The notes under the pieces: model-generated | Told to the model about the DNA's origin: nothing | Database searches by the model: none | What the model saw: the letters and a program-made list of their open reading frames with translations, nothing else | DNA from: Dactylosporangium siamense | Lineage (GTDB): Bacteria; Actinomycetota; Actinomycetes; Mycobacteriales; Micromonosporaceae | Reading direction: 5' to 3' | Assembly (NCBI RefSeq): GCF_016862795.1 | Contig: NZ_BONQ01000084.1 | Coordinates: forward strand, 1 to 64,000 | DNA: 64,000 nucleotides | In this document: positions 1 through 8,233 of the stretch, piece by piece | Layout of the letters: the number at the start of each line of letters is the position of its first letter | Position numbering within the stretch: the first letter of the stretch is position 1 | Made by a program: the position numbers and the translations under genes

Positions 1-308
1 GACAGCCGTCCACACGACCATCCCACGCCTTCGATCACGAAGACCGCCCGCGTCCGGCAGTCCGGCCGACGCGACTCGTCAAAGCAAGGAACCTGCCAGC
101 ATCGAGCGGTCCAGAACAGCTCCGGGTGGATCACCGGATCTCGGCAGACCGCCCACAGGACTCGGCGCGACCGCAGCTGTACACCCGCCCGGCCCGCAGC
201 CCGACCGCCAGCGACAAGCCTCGTCACGGAACGGCGGGTGCTGAAGGGCATCGGCTGCGCGCCGTCGACGGCCGAAGCGCCGAAGTTGCCACGGGCGGGA
301 CAGACGAA
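1..308. other. no recognisable gene (left edge)
   Basis: I see no gene I can support in this stretch. In many actinobacteria rsmG (gidB), then parA and parB, follow jag in the leftward direction. The minus strand here has an open frame from a GTG at 227 to the window edge, but its translation is Arg/Cys/Trp-rich and lacks the SAM-binding motifs of RsmG. No strong SD sequence precedes it. rsmG could begin just outside the window. Confidence 0.5.
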
Positions 309-338
309 GGCGGGGCGCCCCAAGAGGAACGCCCCGCC
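309..338 (-). terminator. hairpin downstream of jag
   Basis: There is a perfect 9-bp inverted repeat, GGCGGGGCG at 309-317 and CGCCCCGCC at 330-338, with a 12-nt loop. It lies 37 nt past the jag stop. No U-tract follows on the minus strand, which is common for GC-rich actinobacterial terminators. It probably ends the rpmH-rnpA-yidD-yidC-jag transcription unit. Confidence 0.6.
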
Positions 339-375
339 AAGTGGCAGAACCAGAGAGCCGACCGGAAAGCGGCCG

Positions 376-1026
376 TCAGGCGACGGGCCGCACCACGATC
401 CGCCGCGCCGGCTCGACGCCTTCCGACTCGCTCTCCACGCCCGGGAGCGCGTTGATCACGTCGTGGACGCACTTGCGCTCGAAGGCGCTCATCGGCTCGA
501 GGCGGACGGCCTCGCCGTACTCCTTCACCTTCTCGGCGGCGTTCTTGGCGATCGCGCCGAGCTCCTTGCGGCGCAGTGCCCGGTAGCCGCCGACGTCGAG
601 GAGCAGGCGGCTGGGGGAGCCCGTCTGCCGGAAGACCGCGAGGCGGCTCAGCTCCTGCAGCGCCTCAAGGGTGGCGCCGCGCTGGCCGACGAGCGCCTGG
701 AGCCGGCGGCCGGAGCCGTCGCCGCCCTCGACGACCTCGACCACGGGACGACCGCTGACGACGAGCTCGTCGATGTCGCCGTCGTAGTCGAGGATGTCGA
801 GGAGGCCCTCGACGTAGTCGGCCGCAATCTCGCTTTCCCGGAACAGGTCGGCCGCAGCTCGGCCGTTCCCGCCGGAGGCTGCCGGCGCGGCGTCGCCGTC
901 GCTGCCTTCGCCTTCGCCGGCGTCGTCGCCGTCCTCGACCTCGTCGAGTTTGGCGTCCTGATCCAGAGCGTCGCCATCGGTGCCGCGCGCGTCGAGATCA
1001 CTGGTGGTGTCGGTCACGAAACTCAT
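376..1026 (-). CDS. jag: Jag/KhpB-type single-stranded RNA-binding protein (KH + R3H)
   Basis: This is a 216-residue protein whose start is taken at the ATG before SFVTDTTSD. An open frame extends further upstream, but its translation is Pro/Arg-rich and unlike the family. The first 60 residues are acidic and Asp/Glu/Gly-rich. A KH domain follows (DYDGDIDELVV to ALQELSRLAVF), then an R3H domain near the C-terminus (EPMSAFERKCVHDVI, ending RRIVVRPVA). Jag/KhpB proteins bind RNA and are linked to cell-envelope homeostasis. The position immediately downstream of yidC is the conserved one. The N-terminal Jag_N domain of Firmicutes versions is replaced by the acidic region, as is usual in actinobacteria. 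The SD-like GGAG abuts the start codon, so the exact start is moderately certain. Confidence 0.88.
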   Translation of the reverse strand: MSFVTDTTSDLDARGTDGDALDQDAKLDEVEDGDDAGEGEGSDGDAAPAASGGNGRAAADLFRESEIAADYVEGLLDILDYDGDIDELVVSGRPVVEVVEGGDGSGRRLQALVGQRGATLEALQELSRLAVFRQTGSPSRLLLDVGGYRALRRKELGAIAKNAAEKVKEYGEAVRLEPMSAFERKCVHDVINALPGVESESEGVEPARRIVVRPVA

Positions 1027-1100
1027 CTCCGCTTGTTTGGGGCGCCGAGGCGCCGTCACAGGTCGTCGGTGAGGGGTGGTGGTGCACAGGGAGCGCCACT

Positions 1101-1130
1101 CGCCGGCCCGAGGTGAGGGGTGGGCCGGCG
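1101..1130 (-). terminator. hairpin between yidC and jag
   Basis: A perfect 9-bp stem, CGCCGGCCC at 1101-1109 and GGGCCGGCG at 1122-1130, sits in the 112-nt yidC-jag gap. No U-tract follows. It may attenuate read-through, or serve as a processing or stability element between the two genes. Confidence 0.45.
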
Positions 1131-1138
1131 GGGTCGCA

Positions 1139-2203
1139 TCAACCCGACTGCCGCTTCGCGGCGCCACCCTTCTTCGGGTTGATCGGCTTGGCGCCGGGCT
1201 TCGGGGCGAGCGCCCGGCCGTTCGCCTTGGCCGCGGCAGCTTCGGCGGCTGCCGCCTGCTGCGCCGCCGCCTCGTCCTTGGCCTTGCTCAGCAGTGCCCG
1301 GAACCCGCCGGCCGACTTGGCCGCGGGGGCGCCGCCCTTGGTCAGGGACGTGGTGCCCGGCTTGCCGCCCTTGTACGGGGTGGTGTTCGCGCTGGCGCTG
1401 GGCGGCGGCGGGTACTTGTGCAGGACCCAGTACTGCTGGCCGAGGGTGATCGCGTTGTTGGTGACCCAGTAGATGATGACGCCGATGGGGAAGTACCAGC
1501 CGGACGTCAGCGTGAAGAACGGGATGCCGTACAGCATGAACTTCTGGATCATGCGCTGCTGCGGGTCGCTGTTCCAGCCCGTCTTCATAATCATCTGACG
1601 CTGGGTCAGGTAGGTCGTCGTGATCATCAGCGCGACCAGGATGGCGGCGACAATCTTGACCGTGGTCGAGTTGGCGTCGATCTTGGCGAGGTCCGAGGCG
1701 CTGCTGCTGAACTTCGCGACGATCGGGGCGTCGAACAGCCGGGCGTCGACGGCACCCATGAACTCGGGGATGCTCCAGCCGTACAGCTCCATCTGGTGGT
1801 TGGAGGTGCCGGGCTTGAGGTGGCGCAGCACGTGCAGGAGGCCGATGAAGACCGGGATCTGCAGGAACATCGGAAGGCAGCCCATGAGCGGGTTGACCTT
1901 CTCCTCCTGGTAGAGCTTCATGACCTCCTTCTGGAGGGTCTCCCGGTCGCCCTTGTGCTTCTCCTGCAGCTCCTTCATCTTCGGCTGGATCGCCTGCATC
2001 GCACGCTGCGACTTGATCTGCTTCACGAAGATCGGGAACAGCACGACGCGGACCGTGATCACCAGGAAGACGATCGCGAGAACCCACTGCCAGTTGGTGC
2101 CGAGCGTGCGGTGGTCAGGCACGACCTTGTCCCACACGGTGTGCCAGAACAGCATCACCTGCGAGATCAGCCAGTAGATCCCGCCCATCAGCTTGCTAAT
2201 CAC
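1139..2203 (-). CDS. yidC: YidC/OxaI membrane protein insertase
   Basis: This is a 354-residue integral membrane protein of the YidC/Oxa1/Alb3 family. It inserts and folds inner-membrane proteins, alone or with SecYEG. The sequence shows the first membrane segment (GGIYWLISQVMLFW), the conserved KIKSQ-type cytoplasmic region (QIKSQRAMQAIQPKMKELQEK), the PMFLQIPVFIGLLHVL segment and the late segments with WYFPIGVIIYWVTNN. The tail from about residue 285 is Lys/Ala/Pro-rich, ends PINPKKGGAAKRQSG and probably binds ribosomes. GTG at 2203 was chosen because GGAG lies 7 nt upstream and the open frame before it is unlike the family. It follows yidD by 13 nt, so the two are co-transcribed. Confidence 0.95.
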   Translation of the reverse strand: MISKLMGGIYWLISQVMLFWHTVWDKVVPDHRTLGTNWQWVLAIVFLVITVRVVLFPIFVKQIKSQRAMQAIQPKMKELQEKHKGDRETLQKEVMKLYQEEKVNPLMGCLPMFLQIPVFIGLLHVLRHLKPGTSNHQMELYGWSIPEFMGAVDARLFDAPIVAKFSSSASDLAKIDANSTTVKIVAAILVALMITTTYLTQRQMIMKTGWNSDPQQRMIQKFMLYGIPFFTLTSGWYFPIGVIIYWVTNNAITLGQQYWVLHKYPPPPSASANTTPYKGGKPGTTSLTKGGAPAAKSAGGFRALLSKAKDEAAAQQAAAAEAAAAKANGRALAPKPGAKPINPKKGGAAKRQSG

Positions 2204-2216
2204 GACACTGCTCCAG

Positions 2217-2471
2217 TCACGTCGACTCGGGCTCGGGCGAGGCTCCCCGGCGCGGTGGCACCGGATCGAACCCACCGGGGTGGAATGGGTGGCAGCGCAG
2301 CAGCCGCCAGATCGCGAGACCGATTCCCCGGATCGCGCCGTGAGTGCCGACCGCCTCCAGGGCATAAGCGCTGCACGACGGGTAGAACCGACAACGCGCC
2401 GGCAACGCCGGGCTTATCCAACGACGGTACGCGACGATGGGAGCGGCAACGACCCGGGCTCCGGCGTTCAT
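2217..2471 (-). CDS. yidD: membrane protein insertion efficiency factor YidD
   Basis: This 84-residue small basic protein of the YidD (DUF37/Hemolysin) family is thought to assist YidC-dependent insertion at the inner membrane. Family signatures are visible: YRRWISPAL, the Cys-containing [13 protein letters not shown], and [12 protein letters not shown]. Its ATG overlaps the rnpA stop (ATGA), which indicates translational coupling. Length and position between rnpA and yidC match the standard bacterial arrangement. Confidence 0.95.
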   Translation of the reverse strand: MNAGARVVAAPIVAYRRWISPALPARCRFYPSCSAYALEAVGTHGAIRGIGLAIWRLLRCHPFHPGGFDPVPPRRGASPEPEST

Positions 2472-2899
2472 CGACGTCCTTCCCGGCTCCTGGGACGGCG
2501 CGCGGCCGTCAGTGCTGCCTCGAGATCACGGCCGAGGTCGTCGAAGCCCGCGGTGGCCGACGTCGGCAGCGCCCTGACAACGACCATCGACGCCGGCGGG
2601 AGGTCCGCCAGGTGCGATCGGATCAGGTGCCGGAGGCGCCGCTTCACCATGTTACGAACGACGGCGTTGCCGACGGCCTTGGACACGACAAAACCGGCCC
2701 GCGCCGGTGCGGCTGAAACCACGTCGGCCGGCGCAGACACGACGAAGCCGGCGCGTGCAGATGGTTGATCTGCTGGCGCCGGCTCGATGGTCGACTGCAG
2801 GAAATGCACCACGAGGGCTCCGCGACCGGCTCGGCGGCCGCTGCGAATGGTGACGGCGAAGTCTTCACGCCGCCTCAGACGCTGAGCGGCCGCAAGCAC
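2468..2899 (-). CDS. rnpA: ribonuclease P protein component (internally duplicated)
   Basis: This 143-residue protein subunit of RNase P binds the RNA subunit and the 5' leader of pre-tRNA. It starts [20 protein letters not shown], which is typical, and has the RNA-binding signature [16 protein letters not shown] near residues 77-92. It is longer than the usual 110-130 residues. The strand ARAGFVVS appears twice, at residues 48-55 and 66-73, giving an 18-residue insertion just before the signature. The second copy is followed by the normal KAVGNAV. The reading frame is intact. The start lies 26 nt after the rpmH stop, and the stop overlaps yidD. Confidence 0.94.
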   Translation of the reverse strand: MLAAAQRLRRREDFAVTIRSGRRAGRGALVVHFLQSTIEPAPADQPSARAGFVVSAPADVVSAAPARAGFVVSKAVGNAVVRNMVKRRLRHLIRSHLADLPPASMVVVRALPTSATAGFDDLGRDLEAALTAARRPRSREGRR

Positions 2900-2925
2900 G
2901 CTGCCTCCGAAGAGCCCGCGTCGGC

Positions 2926-3072
2926 TCAGGCCGAGCCGGCCGCCAGGCGGTCGCGCCCCTTGGCGCGGCGCGCCGACAGGATCGAACGGCCGGCACGGGT
3001 GCGCATGCGCAGCCGGAAACCGTGGGTCTTCGCGCGCCGGCGGTTGTTCGGCTGGAAGGTGCGCTTGCTCAC
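2926..3072 (-). CDS. rpmH: 50S ribosomal protein L34
   Basis: This 48-residue L34 protein is Arg/Lys-rich and begins with the invariant [22 protein letters not shown] after a GTG start. The body [21 protein letters not shown] is typical. A short extra GSA tail is present. It heads the leftward operon and faces dnaA across a 477-bp gap that holds both promoters. A longer open frame runs upstream through the DnaA-box region but is not coding. Confidence 0.97.
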   Translation of the reverse strand: MSKRTFQPNNRRRAKTHGFRLRMRTRAGRSILSARRAKGRDRLAAGSA

Positions 3073-3549
3073 GTCGGGCTCCGTCTTCGTAGCGGCGTAG
3101 GGCTGGTCACTGGAGTTTATCAGGGAAAGCTTCCCCAGCCGAACCAGGGTACGCGCGGCCCTACAGACCGTCAACGATGGCTGGGTACGCCCCGAAATCC
3201 ACAGGTTACTTGTGGACAACGGTTGAGTGGTTGTGGACAACGCTGTTAACGTGCCCGGTTGCCGGTAGACACCGCGACGACCGGCGACGGGACACAAAGG
3301 ACTTTCCGCAACTAATCGGATGCGCCACAGGGGGCACGGCACCACATCCGACCTGCAGAACCTCGCAAACTCGGTCGAAAACCGCCAGGCCGACACGGGG
3401 CGAGAGGGAATCAGGACGATCCGTCCACGGCACATGACTCGTTGATACACAGGTTGTGGAAAACCTGTGGACAATGGGGGCCGGGACGGGCGGAACTTCC
3501 GGCGCACGGTCCACTCGCGGTGGGGGGCGACGATGGGGGTGCGCGAACG
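3073..3549. promoter_or_regulatory. rpmH-dnaA divergent promoter region with DnaA boxes
   Basis: This 477-bp gap carries the divergent promoters of rpmH and dnaA. Three perfect DnaA boxes read TGTGGACAA (complement TTGTCCACA) at 3211-3219, 3232-3240 and 3466-3474. A degenerate one, TTGTGGAAAA, lies at 3454. The first pair has 12 bp between boxes. DnaA autoregulation of dnaA through such boxes is established in other bacteria; it is inferred here. The last box is 76 bp before the proposed dnaA start. Confidence 0.8.
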
Positions 3550-5283
3550 GTGACTGACACCGACCTCGCAGCGGTATGGCATGCGGCAACGGACGAGCTC
3601 GCAGACGAGATCGTGTCGGCGCAGCAGCGTGCCTATCTGCGGCTGACGAGGCTACGGGCCATCGTCGAGGACACCGCGCTGCTCTCCGTGCCTGATGCGT
3701 TCACCCGCGACGTCATCGAGTCGCGACTCCGCCCGGTCATCACCGAGGCGCTGTCCCGGCTGCTCGGCCGGGCGATCCAGGTCGCCGTCACGGTCCGGCC
3801 GCCGGAGGACGCCCCGCCGCTGCCGGCCCCGTCCGCCTCGCACTGGTCCAACGGCACCGCCGGCCTGCTGGCCGAGCCGGCCGCATACCAGGACCAGCCG
3901 CAGTACCAACCGCAGCCGCAGTACCAGCAACCCCAGTACCAGCAGCCGCAGCAGTATCAACAGCCTCAGTACCAACCGCAGCCGCAGTCCGATCAGTCCA
4001 GCCAGAACAGCGGGCAGCAGGCGCCGACCGTCCGCGAGGGCAGCGACCGCCTGTTCGACCTGCCGACCGAGACGGGCTGGACGCCGGCGGGGCGCACGGA
4101 GCACTCCGGCACCGCGTTCGAGGCCGGCCGCGACGAACGGCTGCGCCGCTCACCGCAGCAGGACGAGGACCCGCTGCCGCCGCGGCCGCCGTCGAACCCC
4201 GGCACCGGTCGCGAGGACCGGCGCAGCGCGCAGACGCCCGCCGGCGACTCGGCCGGGAACCGGCTGAACCCGAAGTACACCTTTGAGACCTTCGTCATCG
4301 GTTCCTCGAACCGCTTCGCGCACGCCGCGTCGGTGGCCGTGGCCGAGTCGCCGGCCAAGGCCTACAACCCGCTGTTCATCTACGGCGGCTCGGGTCTGGG
4401 CAAGACGCACCTGCTGCACGCCATCGGCCAGTACGCCACGATGCTCGGCAACGCCCGGTTCGTCCGCTACGTGTCGACCGAAGAGTTCACCAACGACTTC
4501 ATCAACTCGCTGCGGGACGACAAGACACAGGCGTTCCAGCGGCGCTACCGCGACGTCGACATCCTGCTGATCGACGACATCCAGTTCCTGGAGACGCGGG
4601 AGCGCACGCAGGAGGAGTTCTTCCACACGTTCAACACGCTCCACAACGCCAACAAGCAGATCGTGATCAGCTCCGACCGCTCGCCGCGGCAGCTCGCGAC
4701 CCTCGAGGACCGCCTGCGCACCCGGTTCGAGTGGGGGCTGCTCGCCGACATCCAGCCGCCGGACCTCGAGACCCGTATCGCCATCCTGCAGAAGAAGGCG
4801 GCGCAGGAGCGGCTGTTCGCGCCGCCGGACGTGCTGGAGTTCATCGCGTCGCGGGTCGCGTCGTCGATCCGCGAGCTGGAGGGCGCGCTGATCCGCGTCA
4901 CCGCGTTCGCGAACCTGACCCGCGCGCCGGTCGAGCTCGGGCTGGCCGAGGAGGTGCTCCGGGACTTCATCCCGGACGGTTCCGGGCCGGAGATCACCGC
5001 GGACCAGATCATGGCGTCGACCGCCGACTACTTCGGGGTCAGCCTGGAGGACCTGCGCGGGCACAGCCGGTCGCGGGTGCTGGTCAACGCGCGCCAGGTC
5101 GCCATGTACCTGTGCCGCGAGCTGACCGACCTGTCGCTGCCACGCATCGGGCAGGCGTTCGGCGGGCGGGACCACACCACGGTCATGCACGCCGACCGCA
5201 AGATCCGGCAGCAGATGGCGGAGCGCCGCTCGCTGTACAACCAGATCGCCGAGCTGACGAACCGCATCAAGCAGACCACGTAG
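3550..5283 (+). CDS. dnaA: chromosomal replication initiator protein DnaA
   Basis: This 577-residue AAA+ initiator binds DnaA boxes and melts oriC. Domain I covers residues 1 to about 85 ([17 protein letters not shown]...). Domain II is a long disordered linker with a striking Gln/Tyr/Pro-rich tract at about residues 112-157. Domain III has Walker [10 protein letters not shown] near residue 279 and Walker B ILLIDDIQ near residue 338. Domain IV carries the DNA-binding signature [21 protein letters not shown] near residues 525-545. The start is GTG at 3550; the frame extends upstream to 3442, but only the GTG fits the family N-terminus. It is followed by a strong terminator, then oriC. Confidence 0.97.
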   Translation: MTDTDLAAVWHAATDELADEIVSAQQRAYLRLTRLRAIVEDTALLSVPDAFTRDVIESRLRPVITEALSRLLGRAIQVAVTVRPPEDAPPLPAPSASHWSNGTAGLLAEPAAYQDQPQYQPQPQYQQPQYQQPQQYQQPQYQPQPQSDQSSQNSGQQAPTVREGSDRLFDLPTETGWTPAGRTEHSGTAFEAGRDERLRRSPQQDEDPLPPRPPSNPGTGREDRRSAQTPAGDSAGNRLNPKYTFETFVIGSSNRFAHAASVAVAESPAKAYNPLFIYGGSGLGKTHLLHAIGQYATMLGNARFVRYVSTEEFTNDFINSLRDDKTQAFQRRYRDVDILLIDDIQFLETRERTQEEFFHTFNTLHNANKQIVISSDRSPRQLATLEDRLRTRFEWGLLADIQPPDLETRIAILQKKAAQERLFAPPDVLEFIASRVASSIRELEGALIRVTAFANLTRAPVELGLAEEVLRDFIPDGSGPEITADQIMASTADYFGVSLEDLRGHSRSRVLVNARQVAMYLCRELTDLSLPRIGQAFGGRDHTTVMHADRKIRQQMAERRSLYNQIAELTNRIKQTT

Positions 5284-5305
5284 GCGACCACAGCGCGCCC
5301 TGGAA

Positions 5306-5351
5306 GAGGGCCGGATCGGGGGTGTGACAGCCCCGGTCCGGCCCTCTTTTT
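5306..5351 (+). terminator. rho-independent terminator of dnaA
   Basis: A perfect 10-bp outer stem (GAGGGCCGGA at 5306-5315, TCCGGCCCTC at 5337-5346) with GC-rich inner pairing is followed directly by five Ts (5347-5351). It lies 23 nt after the dnaA stop. It is one of the few textbook intrinsic terminators in the window. Confidence 0.92.
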
Positions 5352-6209
5352 CGCATCGGCGGCAGGTGTACGGACACCGCCGGCGGACCAAACGTGAGCA
5401 GATCTCAGCAATGGCTTGTGGATACCGCTGTGGGTAACTGCTCCCGGGTGCGCCGATATGCGAAGAATGTACTGTCCACCGGCGTTGCCCACAGCCTGTG
5501 GACTGCGGCGGTTATCCACTGTTTCCACAGGCCTCCGACCTGGGATCCAGGCGCTTATGGACATAAGATGTCCACAGCTCCGTCCCCAGGATGTCCACAA
5601 CATGTGCGCATATACCCCCGTGGGGTTTGTCCAAGTTATACACAGACTTTGTCCACAGAACCTGTGGATAACTTCGATTGTGCCAACTCTTGGCCACGGA
5701 CCGTGATCGACCGCTCACAAGTGACGAAACGGCTACGCGTTGCACACAGGCGTCGTCCACAGTCTGTGGATAACTCCTGGGGAGGACGTGTGGACGGCAT
5801 GTGGAAACATCCGAAGAGTGATCGCCACGTGCACAGAACGTGAGGACGGCTCGGGACGAGTTATCCCCAGATCGTGGACGAACCCTGTGGATTGCCGGTG
5901 GATAGCCGGTGGACAACGCCTGTGGATGACCGCTTATCCACAATCCACAACCTTGTACACAGGGGGTTATACACACTCCATACCCAGAGACATAAGTGCT
6001 CTGAGCTGCTAAAACGAGGGTTGTCCACAGAATCCACAACACCTATGACTACGAAGTAAATCTCTTTAAAAGAGAGAAAAAAGCAATCATCAGCAAGTGG
6101 ATAAGTTCTCGGCTCGAAATTTGGAGGGGTCGGTGCACGGCACCGCTGTGGAAGCCCTAAGGTTCGATGCAGCACCACGCTTGAGACGAGACGACGCGGG
6201 AGGACCGCG
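5352..6209. other. chromosomal origin of replication (oriC)
   Basis: This non-coding dnaA-dnaN interval is packed with DnaA boxes. Perfect TTGTCCACA or TTATCCACA sites are at 5649-5657 (+), 5663-5671 (-), 5765-5773 (-), 5934-5942 (+) and 6021-6029 (+). Many one- or two-mismatch boxes lie among them: TGTGGATAC 5417, TTATCCACT 5512, ATGTCCACA 5568 and 5591, TTATACACA 5636 and 5967, TCGTCCACA 5753, TTGTACACA 5953. Several boxes come in opposed pairs. The AT-rich, probable unwinding segment is at the dnaN-proximal end (about 6050-6096). Short open frames across the region are artefacts of the repeats. Confidence 0.95.
6050..6096. other. probable DNA unwinding element of oriC
   Basis: This is the most AT-rich stretch of the origin. 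It is centred on the near-palindrome TCTCTTTAAAAGAGA (6061-6075), followed by a run of As and AATCATC. A TTGTCCACA box (6021) lies just to the left and AGTGGATAA (about 6096) just to the right. Location and composition fit a DUE; strand opening itself is inferred. Confidence 0.6.
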
Positions 6210-7340
6210 ATGAAGTTCCGAGTCGAGCGCGACGCGCTCGCCGATGCCGTCGCCTGGACAGCCAAGAGTCTGCCCAGCCGCCCTTCTGTGCCGGTGCTTG
6301 CCGGTGTTCTGTTGAGAGTCGGTGACGGCCGCCTGCAGGTGTCCGGCTTCGACTACGAGGTGTCCAGCCAGGTGACCGTCGAGGTCCAGGCGGACGCCGA
6401 CGGCGCGACGCTCGTCTCCGGGCGGCTGCTCGCCGAAATCACCAAGTCGTTGCCGGCCAAGCCGGTCGACGTCGCCGCGGTGGGGTCGCACGTCGAGATC
6501 ACGTGCGGCAGTGCCCGGTTCACGCTGCCGACGATGCCTGTCGAGGACTATCCGACGCTGCCGGAGATGCCCGAGCTGGCCGGCACGGTCGACGCGGCCA
6601 CGTTTGCCGGTGCCGTCTCGCAGGTGGCGATCGCCGCCGGCCGGGACGACACCCTGCCGATGCTGACCGGCGTGCGGATCGAGCTCGAGGGCAGCAAGCT
6701 GACCCTGCTCGCCACCGACCGCTACCGGCTGGCCGTGCGTGAGCTGGAGTGGCGCCCCGACGAGGACGACGTGAGCCTCGCCGCGCTCGTCCCGGCGCGC
6801 ACCCTCGACGACACCGCGAAGACGCTCGGACCGGTCGGTGGTCTGGTGTCGGTCGCGCTGTCCCGGGGCAAGCTCGGCGAGGGGATGATCGGTTTCGCCG
6901 GTGGCACCCGGCGCACCACGTCCCGTCTGCTCGACGGCGACTTCCCGAAGGTGCGGGCGCTGCTGCCCGACACGCACAACGCCCAGGCCCGGATCCGGGT
7001 CTCCGCGCTCAACGAGGTGGTGCGGCGCGTCGGCCTGGTCGCCGAGCGGTCCACCCCGGTGCGACTGTCGTTCAGCGCCGACGGTCTCGTCGTCGAGGCC
7101 AGCGGCAGCGAGGACGCGCGGGCCAGCGAGGCGATGGACTGTGCCTACGAGGGCGAGCCGATGACGATCGCCTTCAACCACCAGTATCTGCTGGACGGCC
7201 TGAAGGCGCTCGACGCCCCGATCGCCGTGCTGTCGTTCACTGACCCGAAGAAGCCTGCGGTCATGTCCCCTGCCAAGGATGATGGAGAAATCGTCCCTGG
7301 ATACTGGTACTTGATCATGCCGGTTCGCATCGGCAGCTGA
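6210..7340 (+). CDS. dnaN: DNA polymerase III beta subunit (sliding clamp)
   Basis: This 376-residue clamp forms a ring around DNA and tethers Pol III and other clamp-binding proteins. The N-terminus MKFRVERDALADAVAWTAKSLPSRPSVPVLAG and the C-terminal YLIMPVRIGS are characteristic, and the length is exactly that of the family. The three clamp domains are colinear (about 1-120, 130-250, 255-376). GGGAGG lies 6 nt upstream of the ATG. It is the first gene right of oriC, 18 nt before gnd, in the usual actinobacterial order. Confidence 0.97.
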   Translation: MKFRVERDALADAVAWTAKSLPSRPSVPVLAGVLLRVGDGRLQVSGFDYEVSSQVTVEVQADADGATLVSGRLLAEITKSLPAKPVDVAAVGSHVEITCGSARFTLPTMPVEDYPTLPEMPELAGTVDAATFAGAVSQVAIAAGRDDTLPMLTGVRIELEGSKLTLLATDRYRLAVRELEWRPDEDDVSLAALVPARTLDDTAKTLGPVGGLVSVALSRGKLGEGMIGFAGGTRRTTSRLLDGDFPKVRALLPDTHNAQARIRVSALNEVVRRVGLVAERSTPVRLSFSADGLVVEASGSEDARASEAMDCAYEGEPMTIAFNHQYLLDGLKALDAPIAVLSFTDPKKPAVMSPAKDDGEIVPGYWYLIMPVRIGS

Positions 7341-7358
7341 GTTTCGGAGGCACCAGAC

Positions 7359-8231
7359 ATGCAGCTCGGTCTCATCGGCCTGGGCAGGATGGGCTTCAAC
7401 ATGCGCGAGCGGCTTCGGGCCGCCGGGCACGAGGTCATCGGCTACGACCACCACCCAGACGTCACCGACGTGGCGTCGCTCAACGAACTGGTCGAGAAGC
7501 TCGCCGCGCCCCGAGTGGTGTGGATCATGGTTCCGGTGCAGTACACGGAGCCGACCATCGACGAGCTGTCCGGCCTGCTGTCGGCCGGCGACATCGTCAT
7601 CGACGGCGGCAACTCGCGCTTCAGCAACGACCGCCCGCGGGCCGAGCGGCTGGCGACGAAGGGCATCGGCTACCTCGACGTCGGCGTGTCCGGCGGGGTC
7701 TGGGGCCGGACCAACGGCTATGCGTTGATGGTCGGCGGCGACAAGAAGCACGTCGAGCACTGCAAGCCGATCTTCGAGGGCCTCAAGCCCGAGGGCGAGT
7801 TCGGTTTCGCGCACGCCGGCGGGGTCGGTGCCGGGCACTACGCGAAGATGGTCCACAACGGTATCGAGTACGGCATGATGCACGCCTATGCCGAGGGCTA
7901 CGAGCTGCTCGAGGCCTCTGAATACGTCGAGAACATCCCCGAGGTGTTCAAGTCGTGGCGGGCCGGGTCCGTCGTGCAGTCTTGGTTGCTGGACCTGATG
8001 GACCGGGCCCTCGACGAGGACCCCAACCTCGACGGTCTGCGTGGCTACGCCGACGACACCGGCGAGGGCCGCTGGACGGTCGAGGAGGCCATCCGGCTGG
8101 CAGTGCCGATGAACGTGATCGCGGCGTCGCTGTTCGCCCGGTTCGCCTCGCGTCAGGACGACTCGCCGGCGATGAAGGCCGTGGCCGCGCTGCGCAACCA
8201 GTTCGGCGGCCACGCGGTCAAGAAGGGCTGA
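7359..8231 (+). CDS. gnd: 6-phosphogluconate dehydrogenase, decarboxylating (short form)
   Basis: This 290-residue NAD(P)-dependent enzyme oxidatively decarboxylates 6-phosphogluconate to ribulose 5-phosphate in the pentose phosphate pathway. Visible features are the Rossmann start [15 protein letters not shown] near residue 86, the substrate-binding VGVSGGVWG, and [20 protein letters not shown] with the catalytic Lys. At about 300 residues it belongs to the short GndA/YqeC class rather than the 470-residue class. Its place between dnaN and recF is conserved across actinobacteria. GGAGG precedes the ATG, and the stop is 2 nt before the recF start. Confidence 0.95.
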   Translation: MQLGLIGLGRMGFNMRERLRAAGHEVIGYDHHPDVTDVASLNELVEKLAAPRVVWIMVPVQYTEPTIDELSGLLSAGDIVIDGGNSRFSNDRPRAERLATKGIGYLDVGVSGGVWGRTNGYALMVGGDKKHVEHCKPIFEGLKPEGEFGFAHAGGVGAGHYAKMVHNGIEYGMMHAYAEGYELLEASEYVENIPEVFKSWRAGSVVQSWLLDLMDRALDEDPNLDGLRGYADDTGEGRWTVEEAIRLAVPMNVIAASLFARFASRQDDSPAMKAVAALRNQFGGHAVKKG

Positions 8232-8233
8232 GT

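Noticed and set aside
1-227. Minus-strand open frame from GTG 227 to the edge as an rsmG start
   Set aside because: Arg/Cys/Trp-rich translation lacking RsmG motifs and without an SD; kept only as an uncertain edge region.
1076-2716. 546-codon open frame on the plus strand
   Set aside because: It is antisense to yidC, yidD and rnpA; composition (His/Asp/Arg-rich) and lack of domains mark it as a high-GC shadow.
3781-4060. CRISPR-like or tandem-array reading of the CAG/CCG repeats
   Set aside because: The repeats are in frame in dnaA and encode the Gln/Pro/Tyr linker; there are no spacers.
5394-6042. Overlapping frames of 149 and 176 codons across oriC
   Set aside because: They consist of translated DnaA boxes (VDNxxP/CPQ patterns); non-coding origin sequence.
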